Positions 38,701 through 52,516 are shown, counted from the stretch's first letter. The stretch is DNA of 64,000 bases from Auanema rhodensis (GCA_964057225.1 OZ059900.1:6892501-6956500); one strand, 5' to 3'. Numbers and translations: made by a program. The notes: a model not told the origin generated them from the letters alone.

Positions 38701-40074
38701 CGCGGAAATCATTCAATTTCATCACTGAATAGCGAGCTTGCCCCTGTCTTCTTAGTATTTCTTGATGCATTACATCAGGTTTGATATATAACTAAAACTA
38801 TTTTTTAATTTTTTTTTAGATTCTTATGCAGTTCCCTAATGCATTCGAATTTAATGATTATTTTTTGCGCTTCATAGCTTATCATAGTTCTTCTGCGTAT
38901 TTTCGCACGTTTTTACTGGACTGTGAAGCAGATCGCCTCTACATTGAAAAGCTATCGCCTGATCATGACCTCAAAGGAAATATTTGGAATTATATATCGT
39001 CCAAAATGACAAAAACCCATATGTTTTTAAATTTACAATATGATAAATCTTGTGCAGAAGTGCTCGTACCATCAGTATCCATAGCTTCTATGGATATTTG
39101 GAGCTTTTTCACTTCAGCTAGTTATTGCAGTGGATCATCTTATGATTTAGGTATAGACAAGACAATACTAATTCAATCATTTGCCTCATGAACTTTTCAG
39201 ATATAGCAGACTGTGAACAAAAAGAGAATAATCAAATGAATAATTGTGGCGATATGAGAAATGAATGCAGTGATGAAATAATTACGAATGAAATTGCACT
39301 TATTGATTTTAAAGCTAATAAGGATTTGCTTTATTTGACACAGGTATACACTATAATATTGTAGAGATTGACAAATTACATATAGGCAAAGAAGAAAAAT
39401 TCTATCGAACGATCTTCAAAGATACAGTCCCGTTCAAAATCAAGAGAATCTTCATTCGAAGTGCAGCCTTCAGAAGAAAAGGTATGTAGTCTATTAGAAG
39501 AAATCTCTTAGATATACGCATATTACAGATGCATTATGGTGATTATGACAAGTTCATACAATCTGTGTATGAAAAGAAGGCTATTTATAGAATTCTTAAA
39601 ACTAAAACGAATAATCATTCCGTTTCTCTTCCAAATAACAACAACATTGGTGATGTTGCTAATAAGCAGTTATCTAAAACTATCATTGCTCATCAAGGAT
39701 ATCTGAGCAAGAAAGGAGCACGTATAAAGTTAAAAACTGACCGATGGTATGTATTGGATTCAGCTAGCAGACAGGTAAAATTAATTGTATTAAATAAACA
39801 AATTATATTTAAATTTTTCTAGCTTATATGCTTTGATCATCAGTCAGACAAAGTACCCAGAAGCATTATTGAGCTTTCTGATATCAAGAACGTCGATATT
39901 GAAAATACTGGAAATAAACATGTGCTTGTGGTACGTTATGATTGTTTCATTTATTTTACCATGATTATCTGATTTCAGCTTACAACAGTCAAGCGAGTTC
40001 ATCATTTGCAAGCCTCTTCACGAACGGACGCAGATGCGTGGAAAAAAAATATTGAACATCTTCTTCACGAATAA
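32733..40074 (+). CDS. sbf-like: SBF/MTMR5-MTMR13 DENN-myotubularin pseudophosphatase
   Basis: About 30-35 small exons with 40-55 bp introns cover the full family layout, roughly 1,800-1,900 residues. The DENN module runs from PRLADYF and FPNQDWED through [20 protein letters not shown] to TTRGIPFRE (32.7-34.6 kb). The SBF2 region follows, with DDEHGIAYA and [16 protein letters not shown] (35.0-36.2 kb). The GRAM domain has [16 protein letters not shown] (36.3-36.8 kb). The myotubularin domain has [21 protein letters not shown] and [18 protein letters not shown] (36.8-39.2 kb), and a C-terminal PH domain has [20 protein letters not shown] (39.6-40.1 kb). The phosphatase loop near 38505-38550 reads [14 protein letters not shown], without the CX5R cysteine and arginine, so it is a pseudophosphatase as in vertebrate SBF1/2. 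Those bind active myotubularins and act as Rab exchange factors. The intron at 33099 uses a GC donor. Confidence 0.9.
33099..33138 (+). other. GC-AG intron in SBF gene
   Basis: The frame and homology ([11 protein letters not shown]) require splicing from CAG|GCATCT to TTTTTTTAG|ACA. There is no GT donor that keeps the frame. The intron is 40 bp. Confidence 0.65.
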
Positions 40075-43000
40075 TATTGTGCTTGTATGACTTTTTTTTT
40101 CTCTTTTCGAGTGTTCTCCTCTTCTAATAATTTTCTTCGAAAACTATTTCTTGCGTGATTACATGGCTCAAAAACTATTTTGTTCTTTGTTTATAATAAC
40201 AAGGTAGTTAATAGTACTATCTCTTTTTATCCTGTTTTTTTTTTAAGTTTTTATCTGTTTGTGTATTTACTGTTCGAATTTGCCAGTGTATGTTTTGATC
40301 TCTCTTCTGCTATTTAGATAGCCATAATAACTATTTTCTCTTCAGTTATATCTTCTATAGACATTCTATTATTTTATTATATGTATAATTACCTCTGCAT
40401 AATCCAAAGAAATGCATTTTACCCAATGTTCCGAGCTTTTGCTGTATTTTTTGTTTGTTGGTGTTATATTATTGTATCGAAGAGATTTCTATTTTTTCTC
40501 AAACTCGCCTGTAGCATTTTACGTGTTGTTATGATATCAATTGCATTAAAGCACATTTTCCAGGTTTGAATACTCATTTCTTGACACACATGCAGTGCAA
40601 AGTTCATTTCAGTAAATACAAAAATTAAGAAGATGTAAACAAAAGAAAATATAATTTTTAATTATAGAATTTCTTATTCTATATAGATCAAATACAAAAT
40701 ACTTTATTGATTAAGTACAATATATATATATATATTACGGGAAATGGTATGAAAATACAATGTATTCGTTTATTTGTTATTGCACCTAGTTTGTCTGTTT
40801 TAATCCACTGAATTTAGCTAGATTGTATAAATGTTCTTCATTATTATCTCTGTCATACATGTTATTTGCCACATAGTTCATACATTATCGCCGCTTATTA
40901 CATCATGAAAACAATCCTGAATCCACGTCAATATAATAAGGGTAGTTAGGCTTCAAACTGACTATAAACTCTGTTTCTACTATCAATTGAGTGAATGCAC
41001 ATGCTCAATTTTAAGATATAGAGATAAATATTTAGCATCACTTTATGGATAATAATTCAGTCTTGCTTGAGTGTCTGCATGACCTATTATTAATATTCTT
41101 CAATGATTATATGCTCACATGCTGTTTAAAAAGATTAATGTATATAGGAGGGGTCATGATGAACATTGCACAGACATTATAATCATTTTTCTCTTAGTTT
41201 CTCTCTTTGTAAACGCCGTAGAAGAATATGCGCTGTTGCTTATCTATTATATATCAAAATGGTATCCTTTTCGCATTTTCAATTCAATTAGATTATAGCT
41301 GAATGAGCATCTATAAGCAGCTAAGAAAGGGAATGCAATTTGTGATAGAGTATTGTAACGCTTAAACGATAAATGATTTATTGATAACGAATCCAATAAT
41401 CTCATACTTACAACTACACTTATTCAGATTATGACTTATGATGAATGATAGGACTTTTTGATGCAATATGATTAACTAGAAAAAAAGTTGAAGTGTAACC
41501 CGTTTTCCCTGATGTAATGAGCAAAATGAATTACTAATCACACGCACGTGTTGTCAAACTATCAAATTATATTGGGTATGATATCTAAGATTGTTAGAAA
41601 TTTATGATGAAAGTACATTTTTAAAAAAATGTTGAGGTTTAACTGAAAAAAAAACTACTTGTTCTAACAATTGATTTAAGCCTAATATTTCAACCAAACA
41701 AATAACAATTTACTAATTTTATTTTCATTTTCATTTGAAAGGACGTACAACTATATTTTGAATATATTATCATAAGCAATATAATAATAACACTTCCGGC
41801 TTTCTTTTACAATTTTAATAAAGAAATTGCTTCATATCTACCTTGGTGCATATTCTTTTTCTGCAAGAAGAAACAGGAGCATTAACACTTTTTTGTTCTA
41901 CTGCGATTGTTAAATTACATTGATAACTGTCATTTTTTGTGATGTTGTATAGACCGAAAAACTACTATAATTCAAATTTACAACGAGCCGTTAATTAAGC
42001 CTTATCAAGCATGTCCAAACATGTGAAAGTTTGGTAGTGAGGTCATTGAACTTGTTGCACTCTATAAATTATTAAAAAAATGGTGTATAATGATCCATAG
42101 TATTATTTTGTGTGATATTTTTAGATTTGATATCATGATTGTTTTTAGAACTCAATAGAGAAGGATTAAGATTAAAGGTTATTCAAACAATTATGTTATG
42201 GAAGTCACAAGAACAAAAATTAATTAAATTTTAAAAATAACCATACCAAATATAGAAATATCTTTATAGTAGCTTTAAAATTTATTTCTGCTCATTGGGT
42301 TCATTTTTCATTTCAAAAAATCCAAAAGCAGTAGTACATTTAATATAATAAAGAATAAATTACTGACATGCAAACAGAGAACTAGTGTTAGTGAAGGATT
42401 AATGTTGGATAATGATTCATTGGTTATTAATCTGAGTGTGAACGGAACGCCGTAAGCTTGCATCATTATTTAAACTTCTAAGGAAAATTTTGAACCGTGT
42501 GCACGTGGAAAGATAACTTCGCTAGTCGGCATTTGCTATAAAAGTGATATGGCTTACACTTTTATTCGTTTATGGTATACAGTTGCATTCATGTGTACAT
42601 TTATTTGTGCACATTTCCAAAAAAGACTTATCAATCAAATTTGAACTCGTAAAGTATTTTGAACCTTCAGGTTATTTATCTGTCATTTTATCCTGTTTTG
42701 TCTCACTTTTTCTCTATCTAAGTCTGTGAAAATGTTGATTTGTCTTCTTAATTTGGTATTTGTGCATTTGTATCGAATCAACATTTTTTTACAACTTATG
42801 GCTTTTTTAGTCTTTCAACGTCAGTGGTCCTATTCTTTAAAAAATTGATAGATGACGTGAAAGGTAGCTAAAACTATGATATGGCAATAAACTTAAAATC
42901 CGCTTACTTGTTCTCTGAAGAAGAAGACTCTCACTCTCTATAGTCTGTCAGAGATATGGGCTTGTTTTAAAAGATCGCTGTCATAGTTCAATCACTTTTG

Positions 43001-43265
43001 CCCTCCCCTCTTTTCAACTATCGTTTATCTGTTTCTATAATATCTCTTCATATTGCATTGTATTTTTCTTTTATTTAATCATTTCATTTTATCGTTAACT
43101 ATATCTATCAAGCTTTCTATCAGCATCTCCCTTGTACGTGTCTATTGCTGCTAGCGTGTCAACCCTGTTCCTGTCTCGCACCTCTTTTTGCTTTCTCTAC
43201 TTCAGCTACTATCATTTCAGAGGCCGATAAGAGCACGTCAGTCGGACGAGCTGCTTCCTCAAGAA
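40075..43265. other. Intergenic region
   Basis: 3' flank of the SBF gene, then AT-rich spacer, then pyrimidine-richer DNA (42.9-43.2 kb) that should contain the promoter of the peptide transporter. A (TA)8 run lies at 40720-40735. The hydrophobic frames at 40381 and 42544 lack homology and are not taken as genes. Confidence 0.4.
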
Positions 43266-46200
43266 ATGGTCGACTCCTCGACAACTCGCTCCCGCTCCAA
43301 AGGTATACATTGCTCCATTCGTGTATTTGATAATGAAGTAGATTTAATTGAAAAAAATGAATGAAAAATGCCAAAAGGTGAATAACCTTCGAATAAAACA
43401 AAAAAAAAATGTTGAAAAAATAGTTCATCTTGCGTGCTTCATTTACTTTTGATCCTCAGAAAAATTCCAATTTGAATGTAAAAAGGTCATATCAGTAGTC
43501 TGAACCTATTAATCTGATACCGTATGTAAACATGGCTCTTATGTAACGCACATGTATCAGATTAGACTTAATAGCTATTTAATGATTTTTTACGTAATTT
43601 TTTATTCAGAAGTTGGTTATTAGTTCCTTATATTGTTTATTTTTAAAAAAAACAACAACAAACATTTTCCATTTCTATTTCATATCTTTCACTTTCAGGT
43701 AGCCAGATGTCAGATATTGGACGGATACAGAAGCCTAAAACAGTGGTATATACATCATGGCCGGATATGATTAGGCATTGGCCTAAAACCACTTTATGTA
43801 TAGTATCTAACGAATTCTGTGAACGTTTTTCATATTATGGAATGAGAAGTTAGTTTACTTTTTTTATTTTTCTCTCAATTCATCCTATCTTCATCTGATA
43901 TATCACATGAACAAGAATAACATTTTGCTCTTGTTCTTGTTTTTATTTTTCTCAAGTATTCACTTTACTTTTTTTCATTTTTATTGATAGTATCCTATAT
44001 AATTAGGCAAACAATTCCATTTATTTATAATTTATTTTAATTTAATGACTGAAAAAACAAATCTTTTTTTCTAATATTTATTCTCAATATATTATTTTAT
44101 ATCAAGAATATAAAGATAGGAACAATATACAATATAATACTATCTATTCATCACTTACGTAGTATGTTCAAAATTTGGTTATCGAATGCTTGCATTTGTG
44201 ATGCAGAGAAAGGTTTCAAAGTTCTACTACTTATCATTCATATTTCTCTTTATTATGCTTTTTCTCTCTCAATGTTCAATGCTTTCTGCATAATTCTATT
44301 GACAAAGTAGCTTTAAACCACCCGTATGATACAATGATTCTTAATGAACTAAGAATATCTTCATACAAAGATTAATAGAACTTGAGATTATTTTTCTTAT
44401 TCTTGAACTCCATTGGCAATCTTTCTGTCTTCTTTCAGCACTATAATAGCTTTATCAGATAAGAACATCTTGTTGGCGATACGTAATCAGAAATGTCAAA
44501 ATGCTAAGTGAAAATATGCATGTGGTTAAAAATATTAAGTCGTTTGAATAGATCAATTATAGAAATTGAGAATATATGTGATAAAAACAAAATGAAAATA
44601 GAAAGTAATGAAAAAGCGCATGTGCTCATTAACTCTAGTGTCACAAATATTCATCAACTTTCTGATACACCGTAACATTAGCCTTTGAAGAAAGACGGCG
44701 TACACAGAATGTTATGTCGACTTTCAAACTCCTTAGGTTTTGAATGTTTATTTCCAAAAACAAAGAAAAATAGCCGCGAGAATTTCAGAAAAGTACCAAA
44801 TAAGACAAATCCTTCTCAAAACAAAAAAAATAAGAAACACTTTTTTGTATCTTGATGTTAAGACTACAATCATCAAGATCATATTGATATTTGCGCGGTT
44901 CTGTACATCTTTCCTCAATAGTCTTTCTAATTCAAATACTCTCATTGTTTTTTAAACACAAATCTCAACGACATTTGCTCCTATTTTTCTAAAATATTAT
45001 TTGACCTAATTTGTAAATTATATGATATATAATTAATTATTTTTTTCAGCCGTACTTATTCTGTACTTATTGAATGTACTAAAGTTTTCGGATAATGAAT
45101 CAACCATTTTCTTCAATGCTTTCACTGTGCTCTGTTATACGACTCCCATGTTGGGTTCAATTGTTGCTGACGGATACATCGGAAAATTCTGGTAGGCTTA
45201 ATAGTTAATGAAGGGTTAAATGGAATACTAAAAACGTGTATAGGACAATTTTTGCTGTATCAATTCTGTATGCTGCTGGTCAAGTTATCTTAGCTATTGC
45301 CTCAACGCAAAATCAAGAATCGAGTGTGCATCCGTTAGTTTTACATTTTTTTCTTTTAATTTTTCTTTAATTTGTTGCTATTTCCACAGCAGCAATATAG
45401 TTTGTGCTTTGTAGATATGTATCAAAGTTGAATTTTTTACTTCAATATCAGTATCATCAATCCCATTTGGGTTCTTAAAGATTATTGTATTGCTGTCGAT
45501 TTTTTGATAAGCCTAAGTAGCACTTTAGAATGCTAAACGATACCACGCATATCATATTGCAGCGATCCCCTATCTCAAACATAAAAATGATTAATTCATA
45601 AACAGATTAAAAGTTTAAAAATATAAATAATGTCAGGTACCATATTTATGAAAAAATATAAAATTATAGATGGATGGATATGTCTGGTTTATTGATTATT
45701 GGTTTTGGTACTGGAGGAATTAAGCCATGTGTAGCAGCTTTCGGAGGAGATCAATTTGAAGTTGGACAAGAACGGATGTTATCTCTTTTCTTCTCTATGT
45801 TCTACTTCTCCATCAACGCTGGTTCTATGATTTCTACCTTCATTTCTCCAATCTTTCGCTGTAATAACCACATCGTGTGCAGAATATCAATGTGTATCGT
45901 AATTTTCAGCTAAACCATGTCTTGGGCAAGATTCATGCTACCCGCTAGCTTTTGGTATTCCAGCAGTTCTTATGGTCTTGGCTACAGGTTTTTAGAAAAC
46001 GGCATGAAATCAAATATTATTCTTATTTACAGCAATTTTCATGGCTGGTTCCTTCTGGTACAAGAAGCCTCCTCCAAAGGAGAATATTTTCGGAGAAGTA
46101 TCTAGAGTTATGGTGGTATGTTTTTCTGTTTTTATAGACAAAACTCAAACATGATATATTCCAGCGCGCCGTTGCCAACAAAACCAAATCTAAGAATAAG

Positions 46201-48476
46201 CACGAGCATTGGCTCGATTATTATTTGGACAATCACTCTTGCTCAGATGACGCAAAGTATTAGTAATTAAAATAATTTTAACTAATGAAATAATTTAGAT
46301 GTCTTGAACTTCAAGCCGAAAAGCGAAAAAGCGATGTTTGCCAGAAGAGAAACTTTGTTGATGATGTCAAGTCTCTTTTGCGTGTTCTTGTGATGTTCTT
46401 GCCTGTACCAATGTTTTGGGCTCTCTACGATCAGCAGGGATCCGTCTGGCTTATTCAAGGCATATAGCTTTTTAAAAGTTTTATGTAAACAGATATGATT
46501 TAAGGTATTCAAATGGATTGCCGTGTAGGAAGTGTTCTAGTGCTTCCTGATCAAATGCAAACTTTGAATGCTGTGTTAATTCTTTGTTTTATTCCATTGT
46601 TCCAAGTTATTATATATCCAGTTGCATCATATTTTATCGAATTAACGTAAGCATGAATTTGAATTCTATAATTTGATAACCCATAATCCTTATAGCCCTC
46701 TCCGTAAGATGGTTGCAGGAGGTCTTTTGGCTTCTTTATCCTTCTTAATCACTGGATTTGTGCAGCTACAAGTTAATGTAAGTAAAATTAATAAAACCAC
46801 ATGATGATTATTGTGAGAATGTTTGTAGACAACGTTACCTCCCTTTCCGGTAAATGGAGAAGCTTTTGTCAGTGTATGGAACCAGCTGCCAAATCAAACC
46901 CAATGTACAATTATAGCTTCATATGGAGACCGAACTGCTTCTTTGCTCCCTGGACAAGTGCGCTTGATTTCTTTTTGCCTAATTGAAGTTTTTTTTAAGG
47001 CTATTTCTGATAGCAAGAAATCTGGCTCAACTACTTTCCACGTAACTTATCCCAGTAGTAAGCTACCTAAGAAGATAGATCCATGGAATGTTGATATTGG
47101 TCTAAAATATCAAGGAGCTGGATGCCCCACAAACTTGCCAAACAAACAAACTATTACTGTTACTAACACGAAATTCCATTTTATTGGTATCAGCAGTAAT
47201 GGAGCCTACTCTGGACCAGTTAAGCCAAACAAACCAACTCAGGGAACAGGAGAATTCTCTATGTCGTAAGTATAAAATTGATCACATAAAGCTAATTTAC
47301 TTACAATGGCAGAATCATCACTACCATGGACAAACCATATGCATCAAACTTTGCAATGTGCCGTATTATACCTGGTTCCGATCCTAAGTATCCATGTAAT
47401 CCTAAGAGTCCATCTGACTTCTATTACTGGGAAATCTGGTACAACAGAGGAACTGTAAGACCAAAAGTAAAATAATTTTCAAAACTGGTTGTATTAAGGA
47501 TGATCGTATCGCTAACGGCACCTATCACCAAGTAAATAAAAGTGGTGGCAACGCAGTTATCTACGACTTTAAACCTGTTAAGCCCGGAGAGTAAGTGAAA
47601 TGACTTTTTATTTGAATAAACAATACTGAAATTTAGCTGGGAATTATTCTACATGTACAATACTCCAAAAAACATTGATACTCCACCAACTATGCCAAAA
47701 GAAAAAGTTCAAGTAAAATCAACTGGATTCAAGTATAGCACACAAACACAAGGATCAGTTCAAATGTTTGCGTTAACTGGAGATATAGTATAAATAACCG
47801 CTTATGTTCTTATTATATTACTCTGTTATAGAATCACCCAACCGTTTATCAATGGGAAGTTGTACATTCTAATTCTGTTAATATTCTCTGGCAAATTCCT
47901 CAAATTGTTGTCATCACAGCAGCTGAAATTCTCTTCTCTGTTACAGGATACGAGTTTGCTTATTCTCAGGTATGTCTTAAAAAAACAAAAATAAGCTAAG
48001 ATTTTTTTTCAGTCTGCTCCTTCAATGAAAGCTTTAGTTCAAGCTCTGTGGCTGCTTACAACAGCTATCGGAGACTCAATCATTGTACTTATCACTGCTC
48101 TTAATCTTTTTACTAATATGGCTACTCAGTTTTTTGCCTACGCAGGTTTGTAGCAATAACAACATTTAATTTAAAAACAACGAACAAGAAAAGAATAAAA
48201 AAATTTTACCTATAAACTTCAGGTGTCATGGCAGGTGTAATAGGTATCTTTGCTCTTCTGTCCATTTTCTATTATGAGTATAACTATTATACCAAGGAAG
48301 AGGAAGATGATGAAGATGAAATCGAAAGTCTTCATTCTTCATGTAATGGAAGCTACCTAGCTGTTCCAGCTTTAGAAAATAAGGTATGTTTCATAAAACA
48401 CAACACGTTACCTAACTTATCTCTTTTTCAGGGATATATCGAAGATATAGAGGCAGAAATGGATATTCGTTTCTAG
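43266..48476 (+). CDS. pept-like: Proton-coupled oligopeptide transporter, PEPT/POT (SLC15) family
   Basis: Twenty exons sum to 834 residues, about the length of C. elegans PEPT-1. Signatures in order: the POT motif EFCERFSYYGMR in TM1, the PTR2 signature GGIKPCVAAFGGDQF, FYFSINAGS, ALYDQQGSVW in TM7, LPDQMQTLNAVLI, and TAAEILFSVTGYEFAYSQ in TM10. Between TM9 and TM10 is a long extracellular domain of about 250 residues, typical of animal PEPT proteins, with NQT and NGT glycosylation sites. The cytosolic C-terminus is acidic (KEEEDDEDEIES). These carriers take up di- and tripeptides with protons, mostly at the intestinal surface. The first coding exon (43266-43302, MVDSSTTRSRSK) is inferred from phase; the ATG in exon 2 is an alternative start. 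Intron 2 is 1.2 kb, and the intron at 46460 has a GC donor. Confidence 0.92.
46460..46504 (+). other. GC-AG intron in peptide transporter gene
   Basis: Splicing CAAG|GCATAT to TTTAAG|GTATTC restores the frame (WLIQ, then GIQMDC). Reading through meets a TAG after two codons, and no GT donor fits. Length 45 bp. The donor context resembles the GC-AG intron in SBF. Confidence 0.7.
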
Positions 48477-49509
48477 ACCTTATAGAATTATTAAAACAAA
48501 ATATTGTAAGAAATATATATTGATTCCAAAAATATAATAAATATGCTATTTCCTATCACTTGTTCTTTCCCTTTCATGGCATTTCCAGTCCTCACAATGA
48601 AGAATCTAACAAATTTAACAAAAGCTCATGGCGCATTCAACAATATCAAAAAAAAAGAAGAAGAATAAAATGGCTTACAGCGAATACTTAATCATCATCG
48701 TTTTAGACCTTAAATTCAACCAATTTACATGGCATTTACACCCGGCTTATCCTAATTATGACCAATGCTTAGATGTTCAATTTGAGCTTCATCATCATTT
48801 GAATAAGAAGCAACCTCCCAAATAGTATGTTCTATATCATTGCCAAAGCTACACATGTAGAATATCAATTAAACACTTACAAATACAGCAACGTAGTTGT
48901 TCTTATCGGCATTATTAAATAAGGTTAAATATGATGAGTCGGCTCATCTCAACATATACATACTTCTAATAACATAAGGAAACTATGCGCAGCTGAAATG
49001 ACTCAGAAAATTTAGAACGATCGGAGAAAATGTCAATTTTGAAGTTTTCAACTTTACTTGCTTTCATAATGAACTTAAGGTTCTTCATTTTGTTGTTTTT
49101 TCAGTCGTTCGGGGGAATAGTCATAGCCATATGTTGCTGAACAAAATACTGCGACATTATGTTTATTAAAAGTAAACTCACTAATAATGACAATGTAGAT
49201 GCGCTAGCTCATTATGTTTTGCCTTCATCTACGATTTGACTCACTAGTAGACCATACAGACGTTCACTAGTCTCTTAATCATTGTCTTGTTTCAGCCCTT
49301 TTTTGTCATTGCCGAACGTTTCGGCCTACTGGACGGCTGTTCTCCACATTACTTGCCCTTTCTTATTTCATTAAAGTCTGTTTCATCGTTTTATATTTGG
49401 TCAAACGCCACAGCTTCTTTCTGAAACTAGAGCATCATTTCAGATGTAACCTGTAAAAAGCAATTTTTTCAGACTAAACTTGAGTTCCAAACTTAACCAA
49501 CTTGAAGTT
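48477..49509. other. Intergenic region
   Basis: AT-rich, with a less AT-rich patch at 49190-49400 that may be promoter of the next gene. No gene recognised. Confidence 0.4.
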
Positions 49510-50899
49510 ATGAAGATTTTGGTGATTTCTATACTTTGTGCGGTTAGCTAAATTAGAATTTAGTTAGATAAATAATATTCATTCTTCAGGTCATGTGGTC
49601 GAAAGTATTCGGTAATGAGACAATTATGGCTATTCATCCCGAATCAAATATGACGACAACTCTTGAGACAAATATCACATTGCCTATATTAAATATGAGT
49701 GAAAATTCAGATGAACATCAATTAACAAGCTTCGAAAAGTTTTTAACTTTTACCAACATATTCATAAGTGAGTTGAAAAAATAAAAAAAATATATACTAA
49801 GCTGCTTCTAGGATTTGCTATCATTTTGCTGTGCGTGGGTATGACTATCTATTTTTTATTGGAAGCTGCACAAAATTGCTTAACAAATCGATCTAATAGG
49901 GGAAATGAAGAAAACGGAAGCCAACATGCTGAAATTAACAACCTGGAACCCGTACTGAGTGATGCGCGCATGGATATTTATTCAAATTTTGGAACAAGCA
50001 CTCTGGAGCGTGAGTTGGCAGATATTATTAATGAAAATATGCGAGAAATTTGCTCTACTCCTCAAAAAGTTGATATCGCAGTAGGAACTGATGATCTTGA
50101 TGCAACTGCTAAAACAAGTGAAGAAATAGTTTGTATGGACGTCGAAAAATTGGAAGACAAGAAAGCTAACAAGACTATTGTTCCTCCTCCTGAAATTGAA
50201 ATACTTCCTGGATTTAATCCTAATATTGGTGTGAAGAAGTCCAACATTCCAAAGTTTGAAAAAACAATAATAAAGCCAACTAACAGCACAGTTAAGAGAA
50301 TAGTCACCAAATCAATATCCAGCTCTTCAACTGAGAATGATAGCGATAGCACACTTACTCCGTATAATAACACCGACAAATTGTCTTCTGAGGTTAGTAC
50401 CAGCCGGACAAGTAGAACAGATGTAGATGAAACCATTTGTGATGAAATCAAGACATCCAAGACCACGGAAGAAGCCACTGCAACTGATACTGAAATTAAG
50501 AAAACTGACAATGAGACTAAGAATAAAAGCACTCACATTTCTCACACGAACGAGACCAAACCTTCCGCAAAAAAAACCAAGAATGCTCCGTCAAAGCCAC
50601 CAAGAAGAATGACTGTGAGTTTCAGCAAAGCCAACGACAAGGAAGAGCCTACCGTTAAGCTACCTGTTGATAGAGTTTTCAAAAAGTCCCCAGTTCCTGT
50701 TTATCCTGCTGACTATCATTCAGCTACAATCTCTGAGATCAGGATTGAACAAGTCAGTACTTTGGAGCACAAATCTGTTAACTGCTATGCACTATCCGTA
50801 CCCGAAACTAAACAAGAGAAAGCAACTGATAACAACCACGTTGCCATCACTATGTCTGTCGAAGACAAATTGGACGAGGAAGAGGTTTCTCACGTATAA
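49510..50899 (+). CDS. Single-pass type I membrane protein with long disordered cytosolic tail
   Basis: Three exons, 49510-49542, 49590-49767 and 49812-50899, sum to 432 residues. Exon 1 encodes only a signal-peptide start (MKILVISILCA) and ends in phase 0. Exon 2 encodes a short ectodomain of about 55 residues with several N-glycosylation sites (NET, NMT, NIT, NMS). The second intron is phase 1 (A|GA), right before the membrane segment at about residues 72-90 (FAIILLCVGMTIYFLLEAA). The 340-residue tail is rich in S, T, E, K and D, with SISSSSTEND and PPRRMT, and looks disordered. I recognise no family. The neighbouring convergent gene has the same exon plan. The minus-strand frames inside exon 3 are shadows. 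Confidence 0.65.
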
Positions 50900-51427
50900 T
50901 TGTTTGTAAATGAAGCTTACCAGTAACCCATAGATGTCATTATATAATTGCTTGACTAACTATTGTTTAAAACATTTTATACTCTTTAATTCTTTTTTTA
51001 ACTGCAAGACATCTTATTATAACATAAATATAAATATTGCATACCTTTATTTAATAATATTAACTATAGATTATGCTTACAATAAATATAAATGACTACA
51101 TTGTCAGAAAAAAGTGAGAGGTCAGCAAAAAGAAGCCAAATGAGAATAAAATGACAAACAATACATGAAGATGGTGCCAAATATTCAGACAAATATCATT
51201 GAATATTTGTGACCTACAATATTAAACTACAATACATTCAAAACGGTTCATAGATCATGACACAACGTAACTTTTGATCTAAAAATGTTTTTTTTTTGTT
51301 TTTCTATAGTTTGTTTTATTTGAAATATTTGAATTGATTGTTTTGTAAAATGGATTCATCACGTAATACAGTAATACTTATTAAATAAATAATTTTTGTT
51401 CAAAAAGATATCAAGAGATTTATGTAT
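50900..51427. other. Convergent 3' spacer
   Basis: AT-rich 528-bp spacer between two convergent membrane protein genes, with AATAAA signals on both strands. Nothing else seen. Confidence 0.5.
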
Positions 51428-52516
51428 TCAAAAACTCATATTATTCATAGTATTTGTCAAAATTAGAGGATCGTTTTCTTTCAGATCATCGCTTACAGAA
51501 GTTTCAATCATTTCAACTTCATCGGCAATAACATGAGTTTCGAGATGATTCACAGATTTAAGTATTGGAGTCTCAGAACCTGGTGATTTAATGACAAAAT
51601 CATCTTCGTTTTTGAATGGAAGGGTGAACTTAACTATCGGATGGCTGGCACGTTTATAATCCCAATCCATATCCTCGTCACCTTCGGGTTCACCATCGGA
51701 TGGTGGAGTTAACGTTACATTTGGCAGTTCGTTGTTCTCTGATGTCATGGTTTCCATAAAGATTACGTCTTCGTCGTTGCTTTCGCTGTTACTATCAAAA
51801 CAGGAATCAAGTTCGGATTCACGATCATTAGTATACAAGTCAATGCTGACAGTATCTTCCTCACGAATAAATTCCAAGTGACGAGCAAAACCAATATTAC
51901 GGTGTTCTGTGTATGTACGATGATTCAATCGGCATCCGGATTCCAAGTTATGGCTTAAGACAGGTAAATCGGTGACAGTATTGCGCCGAAAATGGTAAAG
52001 CGGGTCAATACACACAAAGGGAAACAAGCTTCTCAAGATGTACATCACAGCTAATATACAAGATACAACCCAAAGGACTCCTAAGAAAATTAAAAATTAC
52101 TCAAGAAAGACACGTTTCAGCTTACGAATAATGCTTCCGATAATCAGTGTAATTTCTCCCATACTGGTGTCGACAAAACCATTCCAGCCGGGAACCTCAG
52201 AAGTGTCGTTCATCTTAGTTGAAAAAGAGGAGCAGATGATCTAAAGAGTATAATTGAGAAAATGCTTGATTCGCATGCCCTATTGAGCTTCAATACGAAA
52301 ATCGTTTATAAAAATCTCATTTTATAGCTCAATTAGATGAAATTTAACAAGAAAAAATATCTCTTCAACACTTATTTGATTTGTCTAAAAGCAATGAAGC
52401 TAACGAAGAAGAATACTATTATAGTTTTCTAATAAATAAGAAATACATTTAAGCAGTTTAGAGTGTTTTGAGATACTCACCGACAACAAAATGAAGGTAA
52501 TTTGCACAAGATGCAT
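51428..52516 (-). CDS. Single-pass membrane protein with acidic cytosolic tail
   Basis: Three exons, 52481-52516, 52126-52240 and 51428-52080, sum to 267 residues. Exon 1 (MHLVQITFILLS) is the start of a signal peptide and ends in phase 0. Exon 2 gives a small ectodomain (about 30 residues, one NDT site) and ends in phase 1 (C|GA) inside the hydrophobic stretch GEITLIIGSIIR, which runs on into VLWVVSCILAVMYILRSLF. The tail of about 200 residues is acidic, with ESELDSCFDSNSESNDED and SDGEPEGDEDMDWD, and has no known domain. The exon plan, splice phases and topology equal those of the convergent gene at 49510, suggesting an old duplication with diverged sequence. Confidence 0.62.

Noticed and set aside
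44740-44955. Overlapping frames on both strands in intron 2 of the peptide transporter
   Set aside because: No homology; the intron is needed to join the conserved YYGMR and TVLILYLL segments.
50062-50545. 156- and 72-codon minus-strand frames
   Set aside because: Antisense to the large tail exon of the membrane gene; V/L/S-rich composition is the mirror of its S/T/E codons.
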